In this document: positions 41,163 to 49,022 of the stretch, piece by piece | Position numbering within the stretch: position 1 is the first letter of the stretch | How the letters are laid out: each line of letters begins with the position of its first letter | Origin: Paenibacillus flagellatus | GTDB lineage: Bacteria; Bacillota; Bacilli; Paenibacillales; NBRC-103111 | Length of the DNA stretch: 64,000 nucleotides | Direction of reading: 5' to 3' | Assembly (NCBI RefSeq): GCF_003217775.1 | Contig: NZ_QJVJ01000002.1 | Span: 1 to 64,000, forward strand | The notes under the pieces: generated by a model | What the model was told of the DNA's origin: nothing | What the model saw: only the letters and a program-made list of their open reading frames with translations | Databases searched by the model: none | Made by a program: the position numbers and the translations under genes

Positions 41163-42983
41163 TTAAGGAAGAACCTCCGACAAATTGCGTCTCGTCCGCA
41201 TCATCCGTTCGAATTCGTCCGCCGGCAGCGGCGTGCTGAACAGGTAGCCCTGGATTTCGTCGCATCCGAACCGCCGCAAAAATTCGAGCTGCGCCTTCGT
41301 CTCGACCCCTTCCGCCAGCGCCTTGATGTTGAGCTGGTGCGACATGGCGATCAAGGCGGTCACGATGGCGGCGTTCTCCTCGTCCGTCGTCAGCTCCTTG
41401 ATGAACGATTGGTCGATTTTGAGCGTATGGACGCGGAACCGCTTCAAGTAGCTGAGCGACGAATAGCCGGTTCCGAAGTCGTCGATCGAAATTTGCACGC
41501 CGAGCTCGCGAAGCTTGGCGATCGTTTCGATCATCGAATTGACGTTTCTCATCGCCACGTTTTCGGTAATTTCGAGGCACAGCTGCTTCGGGTCGAGACC
41601 GGTTCGTTCCAGCGTTTCCTGGACGAGCTGGACGAAGCCGGGCTGCTGGAACTGGTTCACCGAGATGTTGACGGCCACGACGAGCGGCGGGAAGCCGCGG
41701 TCGGTCCATTCGCGGTTTTGCCGGCACGATTCGTACAGCACCCAGTTGCCGATCGGCACGATGAGGCCCGTCTCCTCGGCGAGCGGGATAAATTCGCCCG
41801 GCGATACCATGCCGCGCGTCGCGTGCTTCCAACGGAGCAGCGCCTCCATGCCGTATACGTCGCCGGTCGCCAGGTCGACGATCGGCTGGTAGTGCAGCGA
41901 AATTTCGCCGCGGTCCATCGCCTTGCGCAGGTCGATCTCGAGATTCAGCCGCTCGAGCGAGCGCATGTTCATCTCCGAGCGGTACAGCTGGTACGTGTTG
42001 CCGCCCTGCTCCTTGGCGCGGTACATGGCGGTGTCGGCGTTTTTGATCAGCGTATCGGCGTCGGTCCCGTCCTGCGGGTAGACGCTGATGCCGATGCTGG
42101 CGGTAACGTACAGCTCGTGCTCGCCGAACGAGAAGGCGTCCCGGAACAGGTCCGGAATGCGGGCCGCGAACGACGATATTTCGTCGAGGTGCCGGATGCC
42201 CGTCAACAAAATGATAAATTCGTCCCCGCCGAAGCGGGCGACGGTATCTTGGGGCCGGACGCTCGCCTCGAGCTTGTCCGCCCAATATTTCAACAGCTCG
42301 TCGCCGATCTGGTGGCCGAGCGTATCGTTGATCACTTTGATCCGGTCCAGGTCGATGAACAGGACGGCGAGCATATCGCCCGTCGATTCGGCCGCGCGGA
42401 ACGCCTCCTTCAACCGCTCGTGGAACAGGAGCCGGTTCGGCAGGTCGGTCAGCGCGTCATGGTAAGCCATATGTACGATTTGCCGTTCGGCTCTCTCGCG
42501 TTCCGATACGGCCCGGATCGTGGAGTAGGAGCGGTTGAACCGGCCGTCGCCATGCGCGTCGGCGATGTCCTTCATCCGCTTTTCGAACGTACTGTCGCGA
42601 AGTCCCTCCTCTTCTTTGCTCAATTTGGCCAGCCGCAGCATTTCCATCACGTTCTCGACGTGCTCCTTATGGATTCGGGCTGCGGAAGCTTGCTTCGTCG
42701 TTTTCAGATGGCGATCCCCGAAAAATACAGCTCCTTTCTTCGAATCGTATTCGGCGACGTGGTTCATGTTGACGACGTTCGTCGTATCGATCAGCCGGAA
42801 TCCGTCCTCGAACAGCCATTCCTCCAAGCTTTCCAGCGACAAGTCGAGGTAATACTGATCGGATTTCGTATGCACGATGTAATCCCGATCCCGGACCTTG
42901 TCGATTTTGACGATATCGCTCGAGGAAATGATGAGGATGTCGGATCCTTTTTTACCGTCGCGGGTCACGGGTATTTTCTGCAT
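41163..42983 (-). CDS. LytTR-GGDEF-EAL fusion protein
   Basis: A 606-residue soluble protein. Residues 1-115 match a LytTR-type domain, close to the stand-alone protein at 33.5 kb. A linker (120-170) is followed by GGDEF at 172-335 and EAL at 350-600. The cyclase signature is intact (GGDEF 252-256) with an RxxD inhibitory site (RPQD 243-246) exactly five residues before it. The EAL domain has EAL (380-382), VNISVNQF, LEITENV, IDDFGTGYS, LKIDQSF and AEGVET. Both activities look possible. A DNA-binding head on a c-di-GMP enzyme suggests local coupling of transcription and c-di-GMP. Confidence 0.92.
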   Translation of the reverse strand: MQKIPVTRDGKKGSDILIISSSDIVKIDKVRDRDYIVHTKSDQYYLDLSLESLEEWLFEDGFRLIDTTNVVNMNHVAEYDSKKGAVFFGDRHLKTTKQASAARIHKEHVENVMEMLRLAKLSKEEEGLRDSTFEKRMKDIADAHGDGRFNRSYSTIRAVSERERAERQIVHMAYHDALTDLPNRLLFHERLKEAFRAAESTGDMLAVLFIDLDRIKVINDTLGHQIGDELLKYWADKLEASVRPQDTVARFGGDEFIILLTGIRHLDEISSFAARIPDLFRDAFSFGEHELYVTASIGISVYPQDGTDADTLIKNADTAMYRAKEQGGNTYQLYRSEMNMRSLERLNLEIDLRKAMDRGEISLHYQPIVDLATGDVYGMEALLRWKHATRGMVSPGEFIPLAEETGLIVPIGNWVLYESCRQNREWTDRGFPPLVVAVNISVNQFQQPGFVQLVQETLERTGLDPKQLCLEITENVAMRNVNSMIETIAKLRELGVQISIDDFGTGYSSLSYLKRFRVHTLKIDQSFIKELTTDEENAAIVTALIAMSHQLNIKALAEGVETKAQLEFLRRFGCDEIQGYLFSTPLPADEFERMMRTRRNLSEVLP

Positions 42984-43455
42984 GTCGTTTCAGCTCCGGG
43001 AAATCTGGATAGTTGTCGCACAATTATTTTACGACAAAAGGCGCAAAACCTGTATAGGAGAATAGTCACGATGGGGCGACACAATAAACCCGGTTCATGC
43101 CGGAAAAACCGTATCCTTCAAGGATTATTCGACTTTTTCCGTATCGTCGAACGGGGAGGCGTGCGGTGCGAAAGTCGGGAATAATTGTCGATTTTAGTCG
43201 AAATCGGGACGCTTGTCAACGCCGGAATCGCAGGTTCGAGCCTTCGTCCTCCAATCCGTCCGTACCGCCGGCATCGTCCGCACGAACAAGCCGACCCCTT
43301 TCCCGTTTTCGATGCTTCCGGGAAGGGGGCCGATCCACTATAATGGAGACGAGCGGACTTTCGCTTCGATGAACGTACGCGATCGGAACGCCGTCCGAAC
43401 CCAAGCGGACCGTTCCACGGCAAGCCGCATCCCGTTAACGCAAAGGAGAATACCG
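42984..43455. other. Gap with leader and promoter of bdbC
   Basis: No gene was found. The left half is the upstream region of the minus-strand GGDEF-EAL gene (-10-like TAAAAT on the minus strand). A TATAAT at 43339-43344 gives bdbC a leader of about 100 bases. No riboswitch was recognised. Confidence 0.5.
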
Positions 43456-43896
43456 GTGAAATTCCGCAAATTCATGAACGAAAACGCCCTCCATCTCTCG
43501 TGGGCGATCGCGCTCGTCGCGACGCTCGGCAGCCTGTACTTTTCCGAGGTGAAGGGGTATTTGCCGTGCAAGCTGTGCTGGTATCAGCGCATCCTGATGT
43601 ACCCGCAGGTGTTCCTGCTCGGCATCGCCGCCGTCCGCAAGCAGCTTTCAATCTACGTCTACGTGCTGCCGATGACGGTGCTCGGCGCGGGCATCTCGAC
43701 TTACCATTACTTGATGGAGAAGACCGACTGGTTCCCGTCCAATTCGTTCTCGTGCGGCATCGTGCCTTGCGACGCGGAATATATCAACTGGTTCGGCTTC
43801 GTGACGATTCCGTTTCTCGCGCTCGTCGCCTTCGTCCTCATCTCGCTTCTTCATATCGCGCTTTGGCGCATTCAGCGCGGCGGAAAAGCCGATTAA
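43456..43896 (+). CDS. bdbC: Disulfide bond formation protein, DsbB family
   Basis: A 146-residue membrane protein with GTG start after AAAGGAG. Four helices are visible. The two redox pairs are Cys38-x2-Cys41 (PCKLCWYQR) and Cys100-x4-Cys105 (CGIVPC), both placed as in BdbC. It re-oxidises a thiol oxidase of the BdbD/DsbA type with quinone. No bdbD is adjacent. The protein lies 66 bp before the deacetylase lipoprotein gene in the same direction. Confidence 0.93.
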   Translation: MKFRKFMNENALHLSWAIALVATLGSLYFSEVKGYLPCKLCWYQRILMYPQVFLLGIAAVRKQLSIYVYVLPMTVLGAGISTYHYLMEKTDWFPSNSFSCGIVPCDAEYINWFGFVTIPFLALVAFVLISLLHIALWRIQRGGKAD

Positions 43897-43962
43897 TCCG
43901 CATTTCTCGACAGGAAAACGACGGACGATGTCGAATCCTTTAGTCGGAGAGGGAGGGATTCG

Positions 43963-44991
43963 ATGCGCAAAGCCAAAGTGCTGCTGGCCGTCATGTTATC
44001 CGCGGGGACGGTGCTGTCCGCCTGCTCCGATTCCGGGGAGCGGACGCCTCCGCAAACCGCCCCTTCGGGCGAGGTGAAGGCCCCCGCGTCCGGTGATGGC
44101 GGAAGCGCGGCGGGGGGCGCGAAGCCGAACGCCGGAGGCGGTACCGTCGCTCCGCCGGCCAAGGCCGAGGAGAAGCCCGCCGAAGAGCCGAAGAAGGAGC
44201 CGGACCCGAAGCCGGTGCCGAAGGACGAACCGAAGCCCGAGCCGAAAACGGAAACGCCCGCACCGGAGAAACAGCCGGAGAAGCCGGCCGTCAAGCCGAC
44301 GACAGCCGAGACGAAGGCGGTTTCCTGGTACTACATGAAGAAGAAGAAGGGCGAGGTGCCCGGCTTTCCCGCGGAAGTCAAACAGCTTAAGCCGGAGCAA
44401 AAGGCGGTATGGGTCGGAACGGGCAAAAAAGTATATTTGACGATCGACGTCGGCGGCGAGCTGCTCGACTACAAGACGCTGCTGGCGTCGTTGAAAAATA
44501 ACGACGTGAAGGCGACGTTTTTCGTAACGGGCTACAACTTGAAGAACAATCCGGATTACATCAAGCTGCTGCTCGAGGAAGGGCATACGGTCGGCAATCA
44601 CTCGATTACGCACAAAGACTTTACGACCTTGACGGACGACCAGGTGAAGAAGGAGGTCGCCGAATACGAGAAGCTGTACAAGGACATTACCGGCAAGGAG
44701 CCGACGAAATATTTCCGGTTCCCTTACGGCAAATACAGCCTGCATTTGCTGTCGCTGATGTCCGATCTCGGCTATACGTCGTACTTCTGGTCGACGGCGA
44801 TGAAGGATTGGGAGCCGCGCAAAAACGGGGCGGACGATCCGTTCAACGACGTCACCGGCAATTTGCACGACGGCAACATCATTTTGATGCATCAGGCGTC
44901 GAAGGAAAACATCGAGGCGATGGACCGTATTCTGAAAGAAATCAAGAAAGAAGGCTACGAATTCGGCACGCTGGACGAATTGCAGAAGTGA
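43963..44991 (+). CDS. PdaA-like polysaccharide deacetylase lipoprotein
   Basis: A 342-residue protein. The lipobox LSAC puts lipid on Cys21. A Pro/Lys/Glu-rich spacer covers about 25-112. The NodB domain (about 150-340) is closest to PdaA, the delta-lactam de-N-acetylase: ATFFVTG, GHTVGNHSITHKD (metal His pair), FRFPYGKYS, YFWSTAMKDW and ILMHQAS. Motif 1 reads LTIDVGG; PdaA has TFDNG, others TFDDG. The first Asp is kept and the second acidic residue is replaced by Val, so metal binding may be weak or different. Expected to act on peptidoglycan outside the cell. Confidence 0.88.
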   Translation: MRKAKVLLAVMLSAGTVLSACSDSGERTPPQTAPSGEVKAPASGDGGSAAGGAKPNAGGGTVAPPAKAEEKPAEEPKKEPDPKPVPKDEPKPEPKTETPAPEKQPEKPAVKPTTAETKAVSWYYMKKKKGEVPGFPAEVKQLKPEQKAVWVGTGKKVYLTIDVGGELLDYKTLLASLKNNDVKATFFVTGYNLKNNPDYIKLLLEEGHTVGNHSITHKDFTTLTDDQVKKEVAEYEKLYKDITGKEPTKYFRFPYGKYSLHLLSLMSDLGYTSYFWSTAMKDWEPRKNGADDPFNDVTGNLHDGNIILMHQASKENIEAMDRILKEIKKEGYEFGTLDELQK

Positions 44992-44998
44992 CGACGGA

Positions 44999-45026
44999 CC
45001 CGGGCGGGGAAGCGCCCGGGTTTTTT
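44999..45026 (+). terminator. Strong intrinsic terminator
   Basis: CCCGGGCG-GGGAAG-CGCCCGGG followed by six T, after the deacetylase gene. Confidence 0.95.
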
Positions 45027-45152
45027 GCGCTCTCCAACCGGCGTGAGCGGCGGCGAGACCCCGTCAAACGCCTATCACGGGTACGTTTCCGAGCGGGCGC
45101 TCATATGGTAAGATGTAGCCTTCATTCTACCGAGATAAAGGAAGCGAGTGAC

Positions 45153-45968
45153 GTGCAACGAGCGATCGCGATATTGGATTCCGGGGTCGGGGGGCTGACG
45201 GTCGCCAAAGAAGTGATGCGACAGCTGCCGCAGGAAGAAATCATTTACTTCGGCGATAATGCGAGAGCGCCGTACGGTCCCCGGGCCGCAGACGAAGTAA
45301 TGGAGTTCACGGAGCAAATCGTAGGATACTTGCTTCAATTTCAACCGAAAATGATCGTCATCGCCTGCAACACCGCAACGGCGATCGCCCTGCAGCGCAT
45401 CCGGTCGCAGGTCGATATCCCCGTGGTCGGCGTCATCCACCCGGGAGCGCGGGCGGCGATCAAGAAGACGAAAAACGGCTGCGTCGGCGTCATCGGTACG
45501 GAAAATACGATCCGCAGCGGCGCTTACCAGCAAGCGCTCCAGTCGATCAGCCCGACGATTCAGGTCGTGAGCCTGGCCTGCCCCAAGCTTGTGCCGCTGG
45601 TGGAAAATCGGATGTTCCGGTCGGAGGAGGCCCGGCAAGTCGTCGCCGAATCGCTTCGGCCGTTGGCGAACAGCCCGATCGATTGCCTCATTCTCGGCTG
45701 TACGCATTATCCGTTTTTGGCTCCGGCTTTGTCGGAGGTCGTCGGTCCGCGCGTGTCGCTCATCAGCTCGGCCGACGAGACCGCCCGCGAAATCAGCGCC
45801 ATCCTGTATCATCGCGGGCAGCTCGCGCAGTCGGGCAAGCTGCCGGTCCACCGCTTTTTTTGCAGCGGCAATCCGGGCGTCTTCCAAGCCATCGCCCAGG
45901 AATGGCTGGGGGAACAGATCCGGGTATCGCCCGTCATGTGGCAAATGACCCGGCTTTCGGCCGAGTAA
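45153..45968 (+). CDS. murI: Glutamate racemase
   Basis: A 271-residue protein with GTG start after AAAGGAAG. It makes D-glutamate for peptidoglycan. Substrate residues Asp9-Ser10 lie in LDSGVGGLT. The two catalytic cysteines are Cys72 (ACNTATA) and the Cys in LGCTHYPF (about 184). FGDNARAPYG is also conserved. A large perfect hairpin follows. It is a single gene with its own terminators on both sides. Confidence 0.97.
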   Translation: MQRAIAILDSGVGGLTVAKEVMRQLPQEEIIYFGDNARAPYGPRAADEVMEFTEQIVGYLLQFQPKMIVIACNTATAIALQRIRSQVDIPVVGVIHPGARAAIKKTKNGCVGVIGTENTIRSGAYQQALQSISPTIQVVSLACPKLVPLVENRMFRSEEARQVVAESLRPLANSPIDCLILGCTHYPFLAPALSEVVGPRVSLISSADETAREISAILYHRGQLAQSGKLPVHRFFCSGNPGVFQAIAQEWLGEQIRVSPVMWQMTRLSAE

Positions 45969-45985
45969 GAAGAAGCCGCTTCCGC

Positions 45986-46047
45986 CAAACGGATCGGGCC
46001 GCGTACGCAGGTTGTCGGACTGCGGTGCGCGGCCCGATCCGTTTGGG
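45986..46047. repeat. 19-bp perfect inverted repeat after murI
   Basis: Arms 45986-46004 and 46029-46047 pair over 19 bp without mismatch, with a 24-base loop that has its own TACGCA/TGCGGT pairing. It lies between murI and the convergent DUF3054 gene. Most likely a bidirectional terminator, although the T tails are only three bases. Confidence 0.75.
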
Positions 46048-46082
46048 AGGGCGAGGTTATGTTCAAGAGGGGGAGTTACCGC

Positions 46083-46460
46083 TCAGCGACCGATCCGCCG
46101 AACGATCAAAGCGCAGGCAAGCCGCCACACGGACATAAAGGCGGCGATCAAGGGGAACGCTACGACGGCGAACGAACCGTTCGGCAGCCGGCCGAGCCAG
46201 ACGGAGCGGAGCAGCAAGCCGAGCGGCACGGCGACCAGGCAGGTGAGCAGCGCATACAGCACCGCCTTGCCCGGAGCGGATACGGTCCGGGACCGGTACG
46301 TCCGCAGGACGCCGAGCGCGACGGCCCAGGCGAGCGCGAACGGAAGAGCGGTTTCGAGCGCGGCGGACAGCGAGAACGTCATCGCATGGTCGTGCCGGCC
46401 GATCAGCACGAACAGGAAGAGGACGAGCAAGTCGCCCGCTACGAGCCATTTGACGGGCAT
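46083..46460 (-). CDS. DUF3054 family membrane protein
   Basis: A 125-residue protein with AAGGAG before the ATG. Four helices are visible, with the family's opening GDLLVLFLFVLIGRHDH (about 9-25) and the middle PFALAWAVALGVL. The function is unknown throughout the family. It is divergent from the next small gene. Confidence 0.85.
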   Translation of the reverse strand: MPVKWLVAGDLLVLFLFVLIGRHDHAMTFSLSAALETALPFALAWAVALGVLRTYRSRTVSAPGKAVLYALLTCLVAVPLGLLLRSVWLGRLPNGSFAVVAFPLIAAFMSVWRLACALIVRRIGR

Positions 46461-46559
46461 GAGGATCTCCTTCTACGGTGCCGGAAGCCCGCATACAAAT
46501 TTTTTTTGCGAAAAACCCGCATACTAACGAATATCGATGAACGAGGGGGAGAAAGCCGA

Positions 46560-46796
46560 ATGCTGCGGAAGCTGCTGTCGTACAAGCATTGGAGCTTGGT
46601 CGTGCGCCGCGTAGGCCGGCTGCTCGCGTCGCCGCGCGTCCCGGTCAGGGAGAAGCTGCTGTTCGGCGTTCCCGTCCTGCTCTATTGGGTGCTTCCGGAT
46701 GCGCTCCCGTTCGTGCCGATCGACGATATCGCGGTGACGCTGTTCGCGATGAACGTATTCGCCGGCCGGGCCGAACGGAAGTACGGCTTGAAGTGA
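46560..46796 (+). CDS. YkvA/DUF1232-like small protein
   Basis: A 78-residue protein with GAGGGGGAG before the ATG. The sequence REKLLFGVPVLLYWVLPDALPFVPIDDIAV (about 30-59) has the hydrophobic turn and PIDDI pattern of DUF1232 proteins, which are small membrane-associated proteins of unknown function. Its stop codon is only four bases from the stop of the convergent AI-2E gene, with no terminator between them, so antisense transcription is likely. Confidence 0.65.
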   Translation: MLRKLLSYKHWSLVVRRVGRLLASPRVPVREKLLFGVPVLLYWVLPDALPFVPIDDIAVTLFAMNVFAGRAERKYGLK

Positions 46797-46800
46797 CCGG

Positions 46801-47898
46801 CTACACCGCGCGCTTGTCGTATTCCTCCTCGGGAAGCCGGATCCAGCGGCGCAAATAGCCTTGATCGTACAGCGCCTTGATCAGAATGATCAGCACCGGC
46901 GACAAAATGACGCCGGCCACGCCGAACAGCGAAAGCGAGACAATCATGAACGCCAGCATCGTGAAGGCCGATACGCCGAGCGAATCGCCGGTAATTTTCG
47001 GCTCGAGAATTTGCCGGGTGCCGATGACGACGGCCAGAAGCACCGTTAGCCATATAGCCAGCTTGACGTTGCCGACGACGAACAAATAGATGATCCACGG
47101 GATGAACACGGTCGATACGCCGAGCAGCGGCAGCACGTCGAAGATGGCGGACAACAGCGCGATCGAGAACGCATTCTTCACGCCGAGCAGCAGCAGGGCG
47201 ACGAAGATGACGGCGAACGTCAGCGCGATCAGCTTGGACTGCGCCTTGATATACGTGACGATGCCCTTCAACACGTTCTCCCTGAGGAAAAAGAACGCGG
47301 TCTTGAACGTCCGCGGCGTCTTCTCCGTCGCAAGGCGCTTCCAAGATTCGATTTCCACGCTCAAGAAATAAGCGAGGATGATGCCGATGGCGAAGTTGAA
47401 CACGAACGACGACACCGACGTCAGCATGCCGAACAATCCGCCCAAAAACGCGGTCGCGAGCGCGGCGCCCTTGTCGGTTACGACGGTCGAATATTCCTTC
47501 GTCCGGTCGATCCAATCCGGGGGGAGCGCGTCGAGCTTCGACTGCCAATATCCCATATTGTTGACGATCTGCTCCTGCAGAATGCGGGCGTAGTCGGGAA
47601 TTTTTTGCGTCAGCTGATAAATTTGCGCCGTGAAAATCGCCCCCGCCCCGATAATGACGCCGAGCAGGACGACGACGAACAGCAGCGTCGAAATCGACGT
47701 GGCGATCGACTTTTTCAGCCCTTTGCGGTTCAAAAACCGCGCGAACGGCTCGATGATCGCGAAGATGACGAACGCGAGGAAAATCGGCGTGGCGATCCGG
47801 TACAGGTAGCTGAACGCCAGCATGAACAAGTAAACGGTCAACACCATCAAGCCGATGTCGAACACGGTCTTGTAATATTTTTTATAAAACGATAGCAT
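46801..47898 (-). CDS. AI-2E/UPF0118 family transporter (possibly YtvI-like)
   Basis: A 365-residue membrane protein; ATG 47898 follows GAGGTGA. It has seven to eight helices and the family motifs YRIATPIFLAFVIFAIIEP (split), LPLLGVSTVFIPW (about 260-272) and EPKITGDSLGVSAF (about 302-315). Family members export AI-2 or work as Na+/H+ antiporters; the Bacillus paralogue YtvI is needed in sporulation. Which applies cannot be told here. Confidence 0.88.
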   Translation of the reverse strand: MLSFYKKYYKTVFDIGLMVLTVYLFMLAFSYLYRIATPIFLAFVIFAIIEPFARFLNRKGLKKSIATSISTLLFVVVLLGVIIGAGAIFTAQIYQLTQKIPDYARILQEQIVNNMGYWQSKLDALPPDWIDRTKEYSTVVTDKGAALATAFLGGLFGMLTSVSSFVFNFAIGIILAYFLSVEIESWKRLATEKTPRTFKTAFFFLRENVLKGIVTYIKAQSKLIALTFAVIFVALLLLGVKNAFSIALLSAIFDVLPLLGVSTVFIPWIIYLFVVGNVKLAIWLTVLLAVVIGTRQILEPKITGDSLGVSAFTMLAFMIVSLSLFGVAGVILSPVLIILIKALYDQGYLRRWIRLPEEEYDKRAV

Positions 47899-48037
47899 CG
47901 CTTCACCTCGGGTTCGGAGTTCGTACTCCCATATTTTATCGGTTTGGGGAGGGGAAGTCCACAAAAGTTAGACGATGCCGCCAAAACGTGGTATCATGTG
48001 GGAAAAGCGCACACGTCATAGAAGGAGAGGTTTACGC

Positions 48038-48340
48038 ATGAACGTCAAAATTACGAGAAATGCGGCGAAAGTGCTGCTGAAGGAATTGGAGCAGGAGGAA
48101 AATCAGGGGCTGAAGGTGCGGGTGAAGGTAGACTTCTCGCACGGCAATCATGTGCACTACGCGCTCGGCTTGGACGAGCTTACCGAAGACGATATCTTGG
48201 TCCAAACGGATAAAGGCATCGAAGTCGTAATGGAGAAAAACGAGCCGATGCTGGACGGCGTCAAAATCGATTACTTGTATTTGCCTAACGAAGGTTTCGT
48301 CATCACGAACCCGAGCAAAGGCAATACCGGCGACCATTAA
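48038..48340 (+). CDS. HesB/IscA-like protein without cysteines
   Basis: A 100-residue protein; ATG 48038 follows GAAGGAGAGG, and an extended -10 (TGGTATCAT, 47989-47997) is upstream. The fold pattern MNVKITRNAAKVLLKEL, VKVDFSHGNHVHYALGLDE and PNEGFVITNP is that of the iron-sulfur biosynthesis (HesB/YadR/YfhF) family. The three cysteines of A-type carriers are all missing, so it is unlikely to carry a cluster in the usual way. It lies 42 bp before the DUF1450 gene, probably in one operon. Confidence 0.75.
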   Translation: MNVKITRNAAKVLLKELEQEENQGLKVRVKVDFSHGNHVHYALGLDELTEDDILVQTDKGIEVVMEKNEPMLDGVKIDYLYLPNEGFVITNPSKGNTGDH

Positions 48341-48382
48341 GACGCGATTGCCGGCGCCGGACGGAAAAGGGACTGACGGTAC

Positions 48383-48607
48383 ATGGCCAACGACATCCGC
48401 ATTTGCGACAAATGCAAACATATGAAAATGAAGACGACGCTGGCCAAGCTGCAAAAGCTGGCTCCGGACGCGGACGTCAAGGTGGGCTGCAAGTCGTATT
48501 GCGGCCCGTGCTCGCGAGCGGCGTTCATCTTCGTCAACGGACGGTATATAACGGCGCCGACCGAGGACGAAGCGATCGAGAAGGCGAGCAAATATATCAA
48601 GGCGTGA
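48383..48607 (+). CDS. YuzB-like DUF1450 protein
   Basis: A 74-residue protein with GGAAAAGGGA before the ATG. It has two CxxC-like groups: CDKC (8-11) and CKSYCGPC (36-43), plus AAFIFVNGRYITA, all as in the YuzB/DUF1450 family, which resembles thioredoxin-like ferredoxins. The function is unknown; Fe-S or zinc binding is likely. A strong terminator follows. The neighbouring HesB-like gene suggests redox or Fe-S context. Confidence 0.88.
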   Translation: MANDIRICDKCKHMKMKTTLAKLQKLAPDADVKVGCKSYCGPCSRAAFIFVNGRYITAPTEDEAIEKASKYIKA

Positions 48608-48614
48608 AAACGGG

Positions 48615-48639
48615 ACGGCTCCGATCGGAGCCGTTTTTT
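48615..48639 (+). terminator. Strong intrinsic terminator
   Basis: ACGGCTCCG-AT-CGGAGCCGT running into six T, after the DUF1450 gene. Confidence 0.95.
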
Positions 48640-48664
48640 ACGTCCGCCGCCGGCGAGCCGGCCG

Positions 48665-48901
48665 TTACCGTTTTCGTTTCGCGGCCGGATCCGGGCGTCT
48701 CCGCGGCGCGCGTCTCGCCGCGTTGCGCTGCTTGAGCAGGTAAGCGCCGTTCAGCAGCCCGGCCAAGCCGCCGAGCACGAGTACCGCCTGCAGCCAGACG
48801 TCGTCCCGCTCGTACAGGAGGACGACCGCGGTGGCGGCGGCGAAAGCGAGCGCGATGACGAGCTCGAGAACGGCGAGGACAAGCAGTTTATTGGTTCGCA
48901 T
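48665..48901 (-). CDS. Small two-helix membrane protein
   Basis: A 78-residue protein; ATG 48901 follows AGAGGG at a slightly long distance. Two helices (LLVLAVLELVIALAFAAATA, about 6-28, and WLQAVLVLGGLAGLLNGAYLL, about 36-56) and a very basic tail (RRAPRRRPDPAAKRKR). A minus-strand -10 (TATAAT) lies 65 bases upstream. Family not recognised. Confidence 0.65.
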   Translation of the reverse strand: MRTNKLLVLAVLELVIALAFAAATAVVLLYERDDVWLQAVLVLGGLAGLLNGAYLLKQRNAARRAPRRRPDPAAKRKR

Positions 48902-49022
48902 CGATGTTCGGATCCCTCTTCTCTCGTTCGGAACGTTCGTCGGAAAATGGTTTGCGCCTATATTATACCAAACCTTTCGTGCTATAGTGGGAAGAAAAGC
49001 GTTCGGAAGGAGACAACGGACT

